Assembly: GCF_019703835.1 (NCBI RefSeq)
Contig: NZ_AP023054.1
Location: forward strand, 1,302,001-1,366,000
Reading direction: 5' to 3'
DNA from: Thaumasiovibrio subtropicus
GTDB taxonomy: Bacteria > Pseudomonadota > Gammaproteobacteria > Enterobacterales > Vibrionaceae
DNA: 64,000 bases
The position numbers and the translations under genes are program-made. Shown one piece after another: positions 27,062-36,730 of the stretch. The notes beneath the pieces are model-generated. The model did no database searches. It saw nothing but the letters and a program-made list of their open reading frames with translations, and had not been told where the DNA came from. Each line of letters opens with the position of its first letter. The first letter of the stretch is position 1.

Positions 27062-28062
27062 GATTTATCTTTCTCCGGCATGTTGAGAGGGAAATGACAG
27101 CTGAATTTATGGTTTTTAACCTTGCGACGTTTCGGGACTTCCACACACTTTCTTTGTGCTTGGGGGCACCTTGGGCCTAAACGGCAACCAATAGGCAGAT
27201 GCTGTAGTGGTGGTATAACTCCGGGCAATGTATGTAACCGGCCTTTATGGGGCAAATAATCAAAGTTGAAATCTGGCATTGCCTGTAGCAGCGCATGCGT
27301 ATAAGGATGTTTCGCCGACTGCAGGATCTGCTTTCGACTCCCTGATTCTACGGATTGACCACAGTACATGACTGTAATCCGATCCGCCCATTGGGTGACG
27401 GTAGTGAGATCGTGACTGATCAGTAGGATAGTCGTATTGTTAAGTTGATTCATTCGACTCAACAATCTAAAAATATGGGCTTGCGTGATCGGATCCAGAT
27501 CGTTAGTCGGCTCATCAGCAATCAAAAGGCGAGGTCTGTTGGCTATCGCCATTGCAATCATGACTTTTTGCGCTTCACCATCTGTTAATTCATAAGGGTA
27601 ACTGTTGAGTACACGCTTGTGATCTTTTATGCCCACCTTATGAATGAGGGCGATCGCTTGTTTTCGACGCCAATGAAAACGCTGCCACCACTTGCCCTGA
27701 TGGCTGTCGCTAGGAATGGCTTCTTCTAGCTGGGTGGCGATGCGTTCTGCGGGGTCAAGGTAACTGGCGGGTTCTTGGAAAATCATCGCCAACTCTTTAC
27801 CAATGACTTTTTTGCGTTCGCGTGGTGTTAAGCGCAGAAGGTCAATATTTCCAAGTCGCAAACGGTCAGCGGTGACACGCCAATTGTCTTTGGTCACACC
27901 TGCAATGGCTTTGGCAACAAGACTTTTACCAGAGCCAGATTCGCCTACAAGACCGCGAATCTCACCTTCGTTTAAAGTCAGGCTCACGCGATCTACCGCC
28001 TTCACCTTGCCTTGAGGTGTGTCGATTTCAATGGTCAGGTGGCGTATGTCAAGTAATGGCAT
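27058..28062 (-). CDS. sapD: peptide ABC transporter ATP-binding protein SapD
   Basis: A 334-residue ATPase with Walker A GESGSGKS, a degenerate signature (LTDGEAQKV) and Walker [13 protein letters not shown]. The C-terminal oligopeptide-transporter extension contains the cysteine cluster [15 protein letters not shown]. SapD of E. coli also supports potassium uptake through Trk. Start and stop codons overlap those of sapC and sapF, indicating translational coupling. Confidence 0.94.
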   Translation of the reverse strand: MPLLDIRHLTIEIDTPQGKVKAVDRVSLTLNEGEIRGLVGESGSGKSLVAKAIAGVTKDNWRVTADRLRLGNIDLLRLTPRERKKVIGKELAMIFQEPASYLDPAERIATQLEEAIPSDSHQGKWWQRFHWRRKQAIALIHKVGIKDHKRVLNSYPYELTDGEAQKVMIAMAIANRPRLLIADEPTNDLDPITQAHIFRLLSRMNQLNNTTILLISHDLTTVTQWADRITVMYCGQSVESGSRKQILQSAKHPYTHALLQAMPDFNFDYLPHKGRLHTLPGVIPPLQHLPIGCRLGPRCPQAQRKCVEVPKRRKVKNHKFSCHFPLNMPEKDKS

Positions 28063-28949
28063 TAGTCGATTCCTACAGTGATCGCTTGACGAAGGCCGTC
28101 GCCCACCAAGTTAATGACTAACACACTAAAGGTGATGGCCAATCCCGGGAGTGTTACTGTCCAAGGGGCGATGTAGGTGTATTCTAGCGCGTTCCCGAGC
28201 ATGGTCCCCCACTCTGGCGTCGAGGCATCTGCTCCTAGGCGCAAAAAGCCCAGCGCGGCGATATCTAACAATGCAATTGAGATAGCGCGCGTCACTTCTG
28301 TGACGAAGACTGGCAGTATGTTTGGCAGAATTGAGTGGTAGAGAAGGTAGAGATTATTCGCCCCATCTAGCCTTGCAGCAATGATGTAATCTTTCTCCAT
28401 CTCATTGTGAACCGCGGTATAAACAGCGCGGATAATCCGCGGAATCAATGCTAACCAAACGGCAAACATGACCTGTGGTAATCCTGTGCCCATAAAAGCA
28501 ATGACGATCAAAGCTAATAAAAGCGAAGGGATAGACATGATGGTATCGAGAATATGATTCAAAGTACTGGAGAGTAGCCCGCGAGTCATACCCGCAAGTA
28601 CGCCGATGGCGATGCCCACTAAACTCGCTGCAAAAGCGACGAGCAGTGAGGCTCCAAAGGTAAATTGAGTGCCTAGCATTAAACGGCTATAGAGATCACG
28701 GCCTAAGTCGTCGGTACCAAAGAAGAGTTCCACTTTCCCGTTGGGATGCCAAGAAGGCTCAAGCAAAATTTCTGGTAGTTGTTGGGTTGCGCTATAAGGG
28801 GTGAGCAAGGGCGCGCTAATCGTCGCCAACATGAGAAAGAGTAGGCTCCAAAGACCGAACATCGCGAGGGTGTTTTGCTTATAGTTGAGCCAAGCGCGTA
28901 CCCACTGATTCGGAATGCGATCTTCAGCATAAACGTTATTTGACAGCAT
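28062..28949 (-). CDS. sapC: peptide ABC transporter permease SapC
   Basis: A 295-residue inner-membrane permease of the DppC/OppC type: N-terminal helix at about 32-52, a periplasmic loop with [15 protein letters not shown], then five membrane helices holding the EAA loop ([21 protein letters not shown]). It overlaps sapB by 14 bp. Confidence 0.94.
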   Translation of the reverse strand: MLSNNVYAEDRIPNQWVRAWLNYKQNTLAMFGLWSLLFLMLATISAPLLTPYSATQQLPEILLEPSWHPNGKVELFFGTDDLGRDLYSRLMLGTQFTFGASLLVAFAASLVGIAIGVLAGMTRGLLSSTLNHILDTIMSIPSLLLALIVIAFMGTGLPQVMFAVWLALIPRIIRAVYTAVHNEMEKDYIIAARLDGANNLYLLYHSILPNILPVFVTEVTRAISIALLDIAALGFLRLGADASTPEWGTMLGNALEYTYIAPWTVTLPGLAITFSVLVINLVGDGLRQAITVGID

Positions 28950-29898
28950 GCCACTCTTTCCTTATGTGCGGGTTAATCATTGAACCGATGAGGTCGGAGA
29001 GAATATTGGCAGCGAGTACGAGAGTGGCAATGCATATCACACCCGCTTGAACAGCCATGTAGTCTTGATCTGCTAGAGAATTCAGCATCCAAGCCCCGAT
29101 TCCTGGCCAATTAAAGATGTATTCCACAATGAAGGTCATAGCAATCATTGTCGAGAGTTGTAAGCCAAACTTCGGCACGATGGGAGGCAGGGCGTTTTTC
29201 ATCACATGGCGATGCAAAATCGTGAACAGAGAAAGCCCTTTCGTCGGTGCAATCTTGACATAGTTTTGCGTCATGACATCAGCAACAGACGCTCGGGTTA
29301 GGCGAGTGATTTCCGTCAGCGGCGAAACCGCTAGGGTTAATGTCGGCAAGACTAAGTGAAGTAAAGTGTCATGCAGCGCGGCCATCCGGTAGGGCTTATC
29401 CATCATCAAGGTATCTATGATACCGACACCAGTGTAGTGAGGGACCTCGAACAGTAAGCTGTGTCTCCCTGAGATAGGCACAACATTAAATTGCAAGGCC
29501 AGCAGCATGATCAGCAAAATCGCCAACCAGAATACAGGGATTGAGAAACCGAGCAACGTCACTGAACTGATTAGCGTATCTAGCCATTTACCACTTCGTA
29601 CGCCTGCTAACGTGCCTAGAGGAATACCGATGATTAATGCAAAGATAAAGGCAAAAAAGCAGAGCTCGAGTGTTGCTGGCAGATAATAGAGAATGTCTTT
29701 ACTTACCGGATTACCGAGGTGATTTAAACCAAAATCAAATGCGAGCAACTGCTTTAGATAGAGGATCCAGCCATCCATCATGGGCATCACATGCCATGGG
29801 CCGTCAACGGCCAGCTTTGCAATATTGAAACTCACAAAAGTGAGCATTAGGAAAGTGACCACAAACAAGTTGAGTTTGCGGAGCGCATAAATGACCAT
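28936..29898 (-). CDS. sapB: peptide ABC transporter permease SapB
   Basis: A 320-residue permease of the DppB type with six membrane helices and the EAA motif in VKIAPTKGLSLFTILHRHVMKN. It pairs with SapC to form the channel. It begins 3 bp after the sapA stop. Confidence 0.94.
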   Translation of the reverse strand: MVIYALRKLNLFVVTFLMLTFVSFNIAKLAVDGPWHVMPMMDGWILYLKQLLAFDFGLNHLGNPVSKDILYYLPATLELCFFAFIFALIIGIPLGTLAGVRSGKWLDTLISSVTLLGFSIPVFWLAILLIMLLALQFNVVPISGRHSLLFEVPHYTGVGIIDTLMMDKPYRMAALHDTLLHLVLPTLTLAVSPLTEITRLTRASVADVMTQNYVKIAPTKGLSLFTILHRHVMKNALPPIVPKFGLQLSTMIAMTFIVEYIFNWPGIGAWMLNSLADQDYMAVQAGVICIATLVLAANILSDLIGSMINPHIRKEWHAVK

Positions 29899-29901
29899 AA
29901 A

Positions 29902-31530
29902 TTACTCGCTACGGTACACAGTGGCAAATGAGCGTGTGCCAAATGGGCTGAGCTGTAGCCCGCCAATAGAGCGATGATGTGCTTGATAGTGGTGACTGTG
30001 TAAGAGCGGGATTACAGGCGTCTCAACATCAATCACTTCCTGTGCTAGCCGATAATATCTCATGCGTTGTTTTTCTTGGTTTGTCTTTAGCGCCAATTCT
30101 AAAAGATTATCAAACTGGAGATTGCACCATTGGGCGCTGTTGGATCCTACGCTGATCGCGTCACAAGATAAAATGGGGCGCAAGAAGCTGTCAGGGTCGC
30201 CATTGGTTGCTCGCCATCCAGTTAAGAGCAAATCATAACTAAATCCGCTTTCTAACACAAAATTGTCATTAGCATTAATACGGATTAGCTCAATTTCTAA
30301 TCCAACTGCTTCTAAATCGGCCTGAATGAGCTCTGCGCTTTTGTGCGCACGCGGGTTGAAGGAAGCCTCGTTGCTTAAAAAGGCTAGCCTTATCGGCGTT
30401 TGGCCGTTGTAACCGCTGTTTTTTAGGTAAGCTTTCGCAATGACGGGATTATAGCCTACTCGTGCCTGCCGAGCGTCGTAGGCCCACGAGGCGGGGGGAA
30501 GCACGGAATCAGTGGTATGCCCGCCACCATGATAGACGGTGTCCACGAGCTTTTGTTTATCAATGGCCGTCATGATGGCTTTGCGTAAGAGAGGATCTTG
30601 GAGGACCTGACTGCGGTTATTGATCGCAAGATAAGCCAGATTGAGTCCGCTTTGGCGACGAAGTTCGAGTCTTGGATCATCATGAATGATAGAGATTTGG
30701 CTATCAGGGGGGGAGTCGATGATATCGCATTCGCCTGTGAGCAATTTTGCAAGACGTCCGACCCCCTTTGTTGAGAGGTCAAACACCACTTGTTCCATTA
30801 TTGACGCCCCTTGCCAATAGTCCCAATGACGCGTGAGCCGCACATGACTATGTTCTTGAAACTCTCGAAAGCGAAATGGCCCAGTGCCAATGGGGCGCGT
30901 ATCAAGAAACTCTTGTTTCTGTTCGCGGAGCAAATACTCCCCATACTCTTCAGACAAAATGACAGCGGGTGCGGTCGCCAACATGGACAAAAAAGCATTG
31001 TCAGTTCGATAGAGGATGAAGGTCACCGCATGGCTACTTTCCGCAATCACTTCCGACACAATGCGTTCGAAGCCAAGGCTTTCGAACCAAGGATATCGGC
31101 CGCCTGAGATACGGTGATAAGGGTGATTCAAATCGAGAATGCGGTTGAAAGTGAAAACGACATCGTTGGCGTTAAGGTAGCGGCTTGGTGAGAAATCGGG
31201 ACTTTGGTGGAAGGCGACGCCTTCGCGAAGATAGAAAGTGTAGGCAAGACCATCGGGGCTGACATCCCAGCTTCTCGCCAATGCGGGGAGTGGGTGGTGG
31301 CTGTTGGGGTCGATGTCGAGCAACCTTTCATAGATCTGCGCACCGAGATGATTAACTGATTGATTATCGAAGGTGAGTTGAGGGTTGAGGGTGGTGAAGA
31401 GATCTTCACCACAATACACGAACCCTCTCTTTTTTAACTCCCTGTCGGCACTTCCCGAGTTACAACCGACAGTCATCAGCAACGAAACACAGAAGAAAAG
31501 CCACTTGATAAGGTAATTATTCATCATCAT
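29902..31530 (-). CDS. sapA: periplasmic peptide-binding protein SapA
   Basis: A 542-residue SBP family 5 protein. The N-terminus has a signal sequence with a possible lipobox (MTVGC, Cys23 from the first Met); the -3 residue is Thr, so lipidation is uncertain. The binding-protein core has DVSPDGLAYTFYLREGVAFH and the usual C-terminal half. Three ATGs in a row (31530, 31527, 31524) make the exact start ambiguous. Its start overlaps the end of pspF by 14 bp, the same gene order as in E. coli, so pspF and sap may share a transcript. Confidence 0.92.
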   Translation of the reverse strand: MMMNNYLIKWLFFCVSLLMTVGCNSGSADRELKKRGFVYCGEDLFTTLNPQLTFDNQSVNHLGAQIYERLLDIDPNSHHPLPALARSWDVSPDGLAYTFYLREGVAFHQSPDFSPSRYLNANDVVFTFNRILDLNHPYHRISGGRYPWFESLGFERIVSEVIAESSHAVTFILYRTDNAFLSMLATAPAVILSEEYGEYLLREQKQEFLDTRPIGTGPFRFREFQEHSHVRLTRHWDYWQGASIMEQVVFDLSTKGVGRLAKLLTGECDIIDSPPDSQISIIHDDPRLELRRQSGLNLAYLAINNRSQVLQDPLLRKAIMTAIDKQKLVDTVYHGGGHTTDSVLPPASWAYDARQARVGYNPVIAKAYLKNSGYNGQTPIRLAFLSNEASFNPRAHKSAELIQADLEAVGLEIELIRINANDNFVLESGFSYDLLLTGWRATNGDPDSFLRPILSCDAISVGSNSAQWCNLQFDNLLELALKTNQEKQRMRYYRLAQEVIDVETPVIPLLHSHHYQAHHRSIGGLQLSPFGTRSFATVYRSE

Positions 31531-32536
31531 GCCCTTCGGTTGAGAGCTGGTGTTTACGCAGTAAGCCCCTTAGTTGATGATAGCTAAGCTGCAATGCATC
31601 TGCTGTTTTACGCTGATTGAAGTGATAGCGTTGTAAGGTCGCTTTGACGATTTCACACTCTTGATCCGACTGAAAGGCCCGCAGATCAAATGGGGCGGCA
31701 GGGAAAGTGAGCGCATTCTCGTCTGCCTCTTTCGGCGCATGTTCGATGGGGGATTGCCATGGAGGGCGAAAGGGATCGAGTTCTAAGATGTCGATGGGGG
31801 CTTCCGGATCAGGGTTGTGGAACACTGCGCGCTCGATAACATTCTTCAACTCACGAATGTTGCCGGGCCAATGGTAATCGAGTAGTTGCTGCTGCAACGA
31901 TGGGCTGAAGCCGGGAAAAAAGTCAAACTCGAGCTCTCGACACATCTTGACGGCATAGAACTCTGCAAGCAATAGAATGTCCTCACGCCGTGCGCGTAGC
32001 GGAGGGAGGTGGATCACATCAAAAGCGAGTCGATCGAGTAAGTCCGCGCGAAAGGTGCCTTCAGCAGCCATTGCAGGTAAGTCCGCATTGGTGGCACAGA
32101 TGAGTCGCACATCCGCCTGTAAAGTTTTTTGCCCGCCAACACGTTCGTATTGACCATACTCAATCACTTTTAAGAGCTTTTCTTGGACGCGAAGGGGGCA
32201 AGTGGCGAGCTCATCAAGAAAAAGGCTGCCACCTTCGGCACGTTCAAATCGGCCTGCATGACGACGCTTCGCATCCGTAAATGAACCCGATTCGTGCCCG
32301 AAGATCTCACTGTCCATGACTCCTTCGCTGATGGTGGCACAGTTGATGGATACCAGAGGGTTATTCCATCTCGGCGACAGGTAGTGTAAGCGTTGGGCGA
32401 TTAACTCTTTCCCTGTCCCACGCTCGCCGAGAATAAGCACGGGCTTATTAATGCGCGCCAGTCGTGAGACTTGATCAATCACGGCGAGAAAGAGATCCGA
32501 TTCGCCGACTAAACTTTCCGTAGCTGGATTGGTCAT
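31517..32536 (-). CDS. pspF: phage-shock-protein operon transcriptional activator
   Basis: A 339-residue enhancer-binding protein without a regulatory domain: AAA+ ATPase with Walker A GERGTGKE (37-44), Walker B SLFLDELA, and a C-terminal Fis-type helix-turn-helix (RKTADALQLSYHQLRGLLRKH). The start at 32536 matches E. coli PspF; the open frame to 32587 is extra. The sigma-54-contacting loop reads GSFTDA at 84-89 where the family consensus is GAFTGA. It is divergent from pspA and bound by PspA when the envelope is intact. Confidence 0.95.
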   Translation of the reverse strand: MTNPATESLVGESDLFLAVIDQVSRLARINKPVLILGERGTGKELIAQRLHYLSPRWNNPLVSINCATISEGVMDSEIFGHESGSFTDAKRRHAGRFERAEGGSLFLDELATCPLRVQEKLLKVIEYGQYERVGGQKTLQADVRLICATNADLPAMAAEGTFRADLLDRLAFDVIHLPPLRARREDILLLAEFYAVKMCRELEFDFFPGFSPSLQQQLLDYHWPGNIRELKNVIERAVFHNPDPEAPIDILELDPFRPPWQSPIEHAPKEADENALTFPAAPFDLRAFQSDQECEIVKATLQRYHFNQRKTADALQLSYHQLRGLLRKHQLSTEGHDDE

Positions 32537-32625
32537 AATAACTAACTTTTGGTTAATTTTGTCAAAGCATAACAGTAATCTATTCAATAAGCGTAGTAAT
32601 TACTTGAAAAATGGTCAAAAAAAAG

Positions 32626-32642
32626 TTGGCACGCGTCTTGTA
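32626..32642 (+). promoter_or_regulatory. sigma-54 promoter of pspABC
   Basis: TTGGCACGCGTCTTGTA fits the -24/-12 consensus (TGGCAC, 5 bases, TTGCW) with GG and the TTG at the right distance. It lies 66 bp before the pspA ATG. The 90-bp AT-rich region between it and pspF should hold the PspF enhancer sites and an IHF site. Confidence 0.9.
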
Positions 32643-32707
32643 TTGTAACAACCAGAGCCTGCTAAAACTTAAGCAGATCAAAGTGAAATAACATTTAGGA
32701 GCGTATT

Positions 32708-33373
32708 ATGGGCGTATTTTCAAGATTTGCTGACATTGTGAACGCAAACGTCAATGCACTATTGGACAAAGCTGAAAACCCACAAAAAATGGTTCGAATG
32801 ATTATCCAAGAGATGGAAGATACTCTTGTTGAAGTTCGCACCTCTTCAGCCCGCGCACTGGCGGACAAGAAAGAGTTGGAACGCAAAATTCGTGCCGTAC
32901 GAGCACAAGTCGCAGAATGGCAAGAGAAGGCGGGGCTTGCTTTAGAGCGTGGTCGTGAAGACTTGGCACGCGCCGCACTGATAGAAAAGCAGAAGGTGGC
33001 CGACTTGGCGCTGGCGCTGGAAGAAGAGATGCACTTGGTCGAAGAAACCATTGCCAAGTTGACATCAGAAGTGACAGAGTTAGAAAACAAACTCACTGAA
33101 ACACGTGCTCGCCAGCAAGCATTAGTCATGCGTCATCAAGCTGCGGATAATCGTCGTGATGTTCGTCGACAGCTAGACAATAGTAAAATTGACGAAGCAA
33201 TGGCGAAATTTGAACAGTATGAGCGTCGTATTGATGAAATTGAAGCGGAAGCGGATAGTTTGTCGATTGGCAAAGGGAAATCATTGGAAGATGAGTTCGC
33301 TGATTTGCAAGCACAAGATGAGATCGAAAAAGAACTGGCGAAAATGAAGCAAGCAATGAAGGACAAGGAGTAA
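32708..33373 (+). CDS. pspA: phage shock protein A
   Basis: A 221-residue, almost wholly helical coiled-coil protein of the PspA/IM30 (ESCRT-III-like) family ([21 protein letters not shown] start). It binds PspF to repress the operon and, under stress, oligomerises on damaged inner membrane. Transcribed from a sigma-54 promoter; pspB follows after 3 bp. Confidence 0.97.
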   Translation: MGVFSRFADIVNANVNALLDKAENPQKMVRMIIQEMEDTLVEVRTSSARALADKKELERKIRAVRAQVAEWQEKAGLALERGREDLARAALIEKQKVADLALALEEEMHLVEETIAKLTSEVTELENKLTETRARQQALVMRHQAADNRRDVRRQLDNSKIDEAMAKFEQYERRIDEIEAEADSLSIGKGKSLEDEFADLQAQDEIEKELAKMKQAMKDKE

Positions 33374-33376
33374 CTT

Positions 33377-33607
33377 ATGATGTCATGGGCATTGGCGGTT
33401 CCGCTAATCGTATTTCTCGTGGTAGTGGCACCAATTTGGCTGGTGCTCCATTACCGAAGTAAACGACACACTGCACAAGGGCTGAGCGCTGATGAGTCAG
33501 CCCAACTGCGGACGCTCAGCGAACGTGCCGAGCAGATGCAAGAGCGTATCGTGACATTAGAAAAGCTCCTTGATGCAGAGTCACCAGGATGGAGACAAAG
33601 ACAATGA
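33377..33607 (+). CDS. pspB: phage shock protein B
   Basis: A 76-residue protein with one N-terminal membrane helix (about 3-25) and a charged cytoplasmic coiled coil (LRTLSERAEQMQERIVTLEKLLDAE). With PspC it senses envelope stress and frees PspF from PspA. Its stop overlaps the pspC start (ATGA). Confidence 0.95.
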   Translation: MMSWALAVPLIVFLVVVAPIWLVLHYRSKRHTAQGLSADESAQLRTLSERAEQMQERIVTLEKLLDAESPGWRQRQ

Positions 33608-34002
33608 GTTGCCGAGGATCAAAACCTAAGCTCTATCGTGACCCCAAAAATGGAAAAATAGGCGGTGTGTGTGCGGGCATCGCTGACTATATGGGAATGG
33701 AAGTGTGGTTTGTGCGAATTCTCGCCTTTACCTTCCTCCTCTTCGGTGGATTCTTCACCTTCGTCGCATACTTTGCTGCGTGTTTAATTTTGGATAAGGC
33801 ACCAGTAGAACAAGTGAAAAAGCAAACGCATAAAGCGGCACACACGGTGAAGCAGCGTAACTGGCAATCAGGCAGTACGCCGGGCAGAGTGTTGGAAAGT
33901 TTGAAAGATGACTTTGATAGACAAGACAAGCAGTTACAAGCAATGGAAGCGTATGTAACTTCAAGTCGATTCAAAGTGGACCGCGAGTTTAATAACTTAT
34001 AA
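33604..34002 (+). CDS. pspC: phage shock protein C
   Basis: A 132-residue membrane protein with a PspC domain at about 8-68 (GGVCAGIADYMGMEVWFVRI, then a membrane helix). The ATG at 33604 overlaps the pspB stop as ATGA and has GGAG at 9-bp spacing, so I prefer it to the longer frame starting at 33589. Ends at a terminator; ycjX follows after 63 bp. Confidence 0.94.
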   Translation: MSCRGSKPKLYRDPKNGKIGGVCAGIADYMGMEVWFVRILAFTFLLFGGFFTFVAYFAACLILDKAPVEQVKKQTHKAAHTVKQRNWQSGSTPGRVLESLKDDFDRQDKQLQAMEAYVTSSRFKVDREFNNL

Positions 34003-34011
34003 ATCTAACTT

Positions 34012-34043
34012 GCTGAGGTGACTCATTCACCTCAGCGGTTTTT
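34012..34043 (+). terminator. terminator between pspC and ycjX
   Basis: 9-bp arms GCTGAGGTG and CACCTCAGC, then GGTTTTTC. It splits the psp operon from ycjXF, or attenuates read-through. It also argues against a ycjX start at 34018. Confidence 0.75.
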
Positions 34044-34065
34044 CTTTGGGAGTGGTTGTATCTCT

Positions 34066-35460
34066 ATGCGAGTCAGTATTGGCGATGAAGTAAATAAGTG
34101 GGTGAGCCGAGGCCTAGACAGGCACATACGTTTGGCGGTGACAGGTTTGTCAACCGCAGGTAAAACAGCTTTTATCACCTCACTGGTCAATCAGTTGCTC
34201 CATGTAAGTACAAACCCGAGACTGCCGTTGTTTGCGCCAGTTCGGGACGGTGTTTTGCAAGGTGCTAAGCGTGTCCCTCAGCCAGATTTGTGTATGGCGA
34301 GGTTTGGTTACGACGAAGGAATGGGGCGGCTGCTTTCCGACCCGCCAAGTTGGCCTCAGCCAACCAATGACGTTAGTCAGATACGCTTGGCGCTGAAATA
34401 TGTGCCGCAACAAGGGGCATTAAAGTATCTGCAAAATAGCGCCACACTCTACTTAGATATCATTGATTACCCGGGCGAGTGGCTGCTTGACTTACCCATG
34501 TTAGAACTCGATTTTTATGCATGGTCGGAACAACAGTTTGCCTCGCTAAAAGGCAAGCGTGAGACGCTAGCCGCGACATGGCGCGAATCGATGCGAGACC
34601 GTGACTGGTCTCAAGCTGCCGATGAATCGCTGCTCGCCGAGGTGTCCAAGCACTACACCGATTATCTCTATCAATGCAAATCGGCGGCTGGCTTACATTG
34701 GGTGCAACCGGGGCGTTTTGTACTGCCCGGTGAACTTGCTGGCGCGCCAGTGTTGCAGTTCTTTCCTATCGACCCTGAGCAAGTCTCAGCCCAGCAAGTG
34801 GCGGATGCTGATAAAGATTCCGCGTTGGGCTTGTTGAAAGCGCGCTTCGAGCATTACAAACAGCATGTGATCAAGCCATTTTACAAACAGCACTTCTCTA
34901 AGTTCGATCGCCAGATCATCTTGGTTGATTGCTTACAACCGCTCAATGCGGGACCTGAGTCCTTTAATGATATGCGCCAAGCCATTGAGCATTTGATGGG
35001 CAGTTTTCGCTATGGTCGTAACAACCTGCTGAAACGGTTGTTTGCTCCTCGCATTGATAAGGTGCTATTTGCCGCCACCAAAGCGGATCATGTCACGCCT
35101 GAACAGCACCCCCATATGGTGAGTTTGATGCAGCAGATCATCCATGAAGCCTATCAACACGCCAGTTTTGAAGGGATCAGTATGGAGTGTATGAGTTTGG
35201 CTTCAATTAGTGCAACAACCCCCGGGTTTGTGAGTCACAAAGGTGAACAGATGGCGGCACTTCAAGGCACAGGCTTAGATGGTGAGGCTAGGATGCTGTT
35301 CCCTGGAGAAGTCCCCAAGCGTTTGCCAAACAGCGCATTTTGGGACGAACAAGGCTTCGATTTTGTCCCGTTTCGTCCCGGTAACATCGAAAGTGATGAG
35401 CCATTGCCGCATATTCGTATGGATAAAGCCCTGCAATACTTGCTAGGAGATAAGTTCTGA
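34066..35460 (+). CDS. ycjX: YcjX family P-loop protein
   Basis: A 464-residue protein of the DUF463 family, which is co-regulated with psp genes in many proteobacteria. The P-loop is GLSTAGKT at 27-34. The frame is open to 34018, but that start would lie inside the terminator hairpin, and the ATG at 34066 matches the E. coli N-terminus (V-x-R-G-L-D-R-H-I-R-L-A-V-T-G). The stop overlaps the ycjF start (TGATG). Role: envelope-stress-linked GTPase-like protein, mechanism unknown. Confidence 0.92.
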   Translation: MRVSIGDEVNKWVSRGLDRHIRLAVTGLSTAGKTAFITSLVNQLLHVSTNPRLPLFAPVRDGVLQGAKRVPQPDLCMARFGYDEGMGRLLSDPPSWPQPTNDVSQIRLALKYVPQQGALKYLQNSATLYLDIIDYPGEWLLDLPMLELDFYAWSEQQFASLKGKRETLAATWRESMRDRDWSQAADESLLAEVSKHYTDYLYQCKSAAGLHWVQPGRFVLPGELAGAPVLQFFPIDPEQVSAQQVADADKDSALGLLKARFEHYKQHVIKPFYKQHFSKFDRQIILVDCLQPLNAGPESFNDMRQAIEHLMGSFRYGRNNLLKRLFAPRIDKVLFAATKADHVTPEQHPHMVSLMQQIIHEAYQHASFEGISMECMSLASISATTPGFVSHKGEQMAALQGTGLDGEARMLFPGEVPKRLPNSAFWDEQGFDFVPFRPGNIESDEPLPHIRMDKALQYLLGDKF

Positions 35461-36485
35461 TGGCATTGAAAGGCCGTATTGATTTTGAACAACAGACACC
35501 GGAAGAAGAAACCGTGTCGATCAACACCCAGCAGCTTTTTGATGAGCAAACAAAGTTTGAAGTGATGGCTGAGGAGAGTGAGACAGCCTTGAGCCAGATT
35601 GTCACGGCGGAACCCGCGTCGAAAAAACGGCCACGTCGTTGGGCACTTAAAACAGCGCTGGTGGGTTTTCTCGGCCTTGCGGCTTGGCAAAGTGTTGATC
35701 AAGTCATTACTGCCTACTCGCAAGCAGATTGGTTGACGCTGGGCTGGAGTGGTTTGGCGGGCTTTTTATCCTTGTGGGGCGCACAGGCAGTGGGTCGAGA
35801 GTGGTGGTACTTAAAACGCCTTCGTCATCGTCAGGTTGCGCGCGAAGAGGGAGAGCGTTTACTCGCAAAAGAGGGTATTGGTGAAGCAAAAGGGTACTGT
35901 CAGCGTATCGTGTCTGCCGAGGCTAAAAAAGGCGAGGGGTACGATCAATGGCTCCATGCCTTATCGGGCACCCATAATGACCGGGAAGTACTGGAAATGT
36001 TCGATAGCATGGTACTTCGCGAGCAAGATGAGCAGGCGCGGCGTCTTGTCGCCAAGCATGCAAAGGAAGCCGGCTTAATGGTGGCGGTCAGTCCGCTGGC
36101 TACCGCAGATATGTTGCTAGTGGCATGGCGAACGTTTTCGATGGTTAATCGCCTCTGTGACCTTTACGGTGTGGAGCTGAGTTATGTATCCCGCATTGCG
36201 ATGATCAAGAAGCTAATAAGAAACATGGCATTTGTGGGTGCCACCGAAATTGCAATTGATGCCAGTATGGATATGTTGTCGATGGACTTGACGGGTAAAG
36301 TCTCAGCGCGAGCAGGTCAAGGGCTGGGTGTTGGATTGTTAACGGCACGATTGGGGTTGAAAACCATGGCAATGCTAAGACCTTTACCTTGGCTGGGTGA
36401 CGTACCGTTAAAAATGAGTGACGTGCGTAAAGATTTGCTGAAAGAGATGCGTTTACTGAAAGGGCGAAAGGAGCCTACTGAGTAA
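35460..36485 (+). CDS. ycjF: YcjF family inner-membrane protein
   Basis: A 341-residue protein of the UPF0283 family. After a cytoplasmic N-terminus it has two membrane helices (about 63-79 and 88-102) and a C-terminal DUF697 domain (about 190-330). Translationally coupled to ycjX. Part of the psp-linked envelope-stress group. Confidence 0.92.
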   Translation: MALKGRIDFEQQTPEEETVSINTQQLFDEQTKFEVMAEESETALSQIVTAEPASKKRPRRWALKTALVGFLGLAAWQSVDQVITAYSQADWLTLGWSGLAGFLSLWGAQAVGREWWYLKRLRHRQVAREEGERLLAKEGIGEAKGYCQRIVSAEAKKGEGYDQWLHALSGTHNDREVLEMFDSMVLREQDEQARRLVAKHAKEAGLMVAVSPLATADMLLVAWRTFSMVNRLCDLYGVELSYVSRIAMIKKLIRNMAFVGATEIAIDASMDMLSMDLTGKVSARAGQGLGVGLLTARLGLKTMAMLRPLPWLGDVPLKMSDVRKDLLKEMRLLKGRKEPTE

Positions 36486-36633
36486 ATAACCCTGAGCATT
36501 TTAAGGTAACTTGCCTATATCGTGTTACCCATTATCCCCTAATGGGTTGAATCATGCGCAACCGATGTTGCGTTGCGCATATTTCTACTCTTCTCGACTT
36601 GACTCCCCTCTGAGCGCGACGCAAACTTTATCG

Positions 36634-36659
36634 ACTGTCAACTTATGCTGACAGTTTTT
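36634..36659 (+). terminator. terminator after ycjF
   Basis: Arms ACTGTCA and TGACAGT with an 8-base loop, followed by TTTTC. It lies 150 bp beyond the ycjF stop; a second palindrome (ATGCGCAAC / GTTGCGCAT) lies upstream of it near 36554-36580. Confidence 0.65.
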
Positions 36660-36730
36660 CATTCTAGGAAACGGTTGGGCACGTTTTCAATCTCCCAATC
36701 TAATGAAATTGAATTGATAAGGCATCCAAT

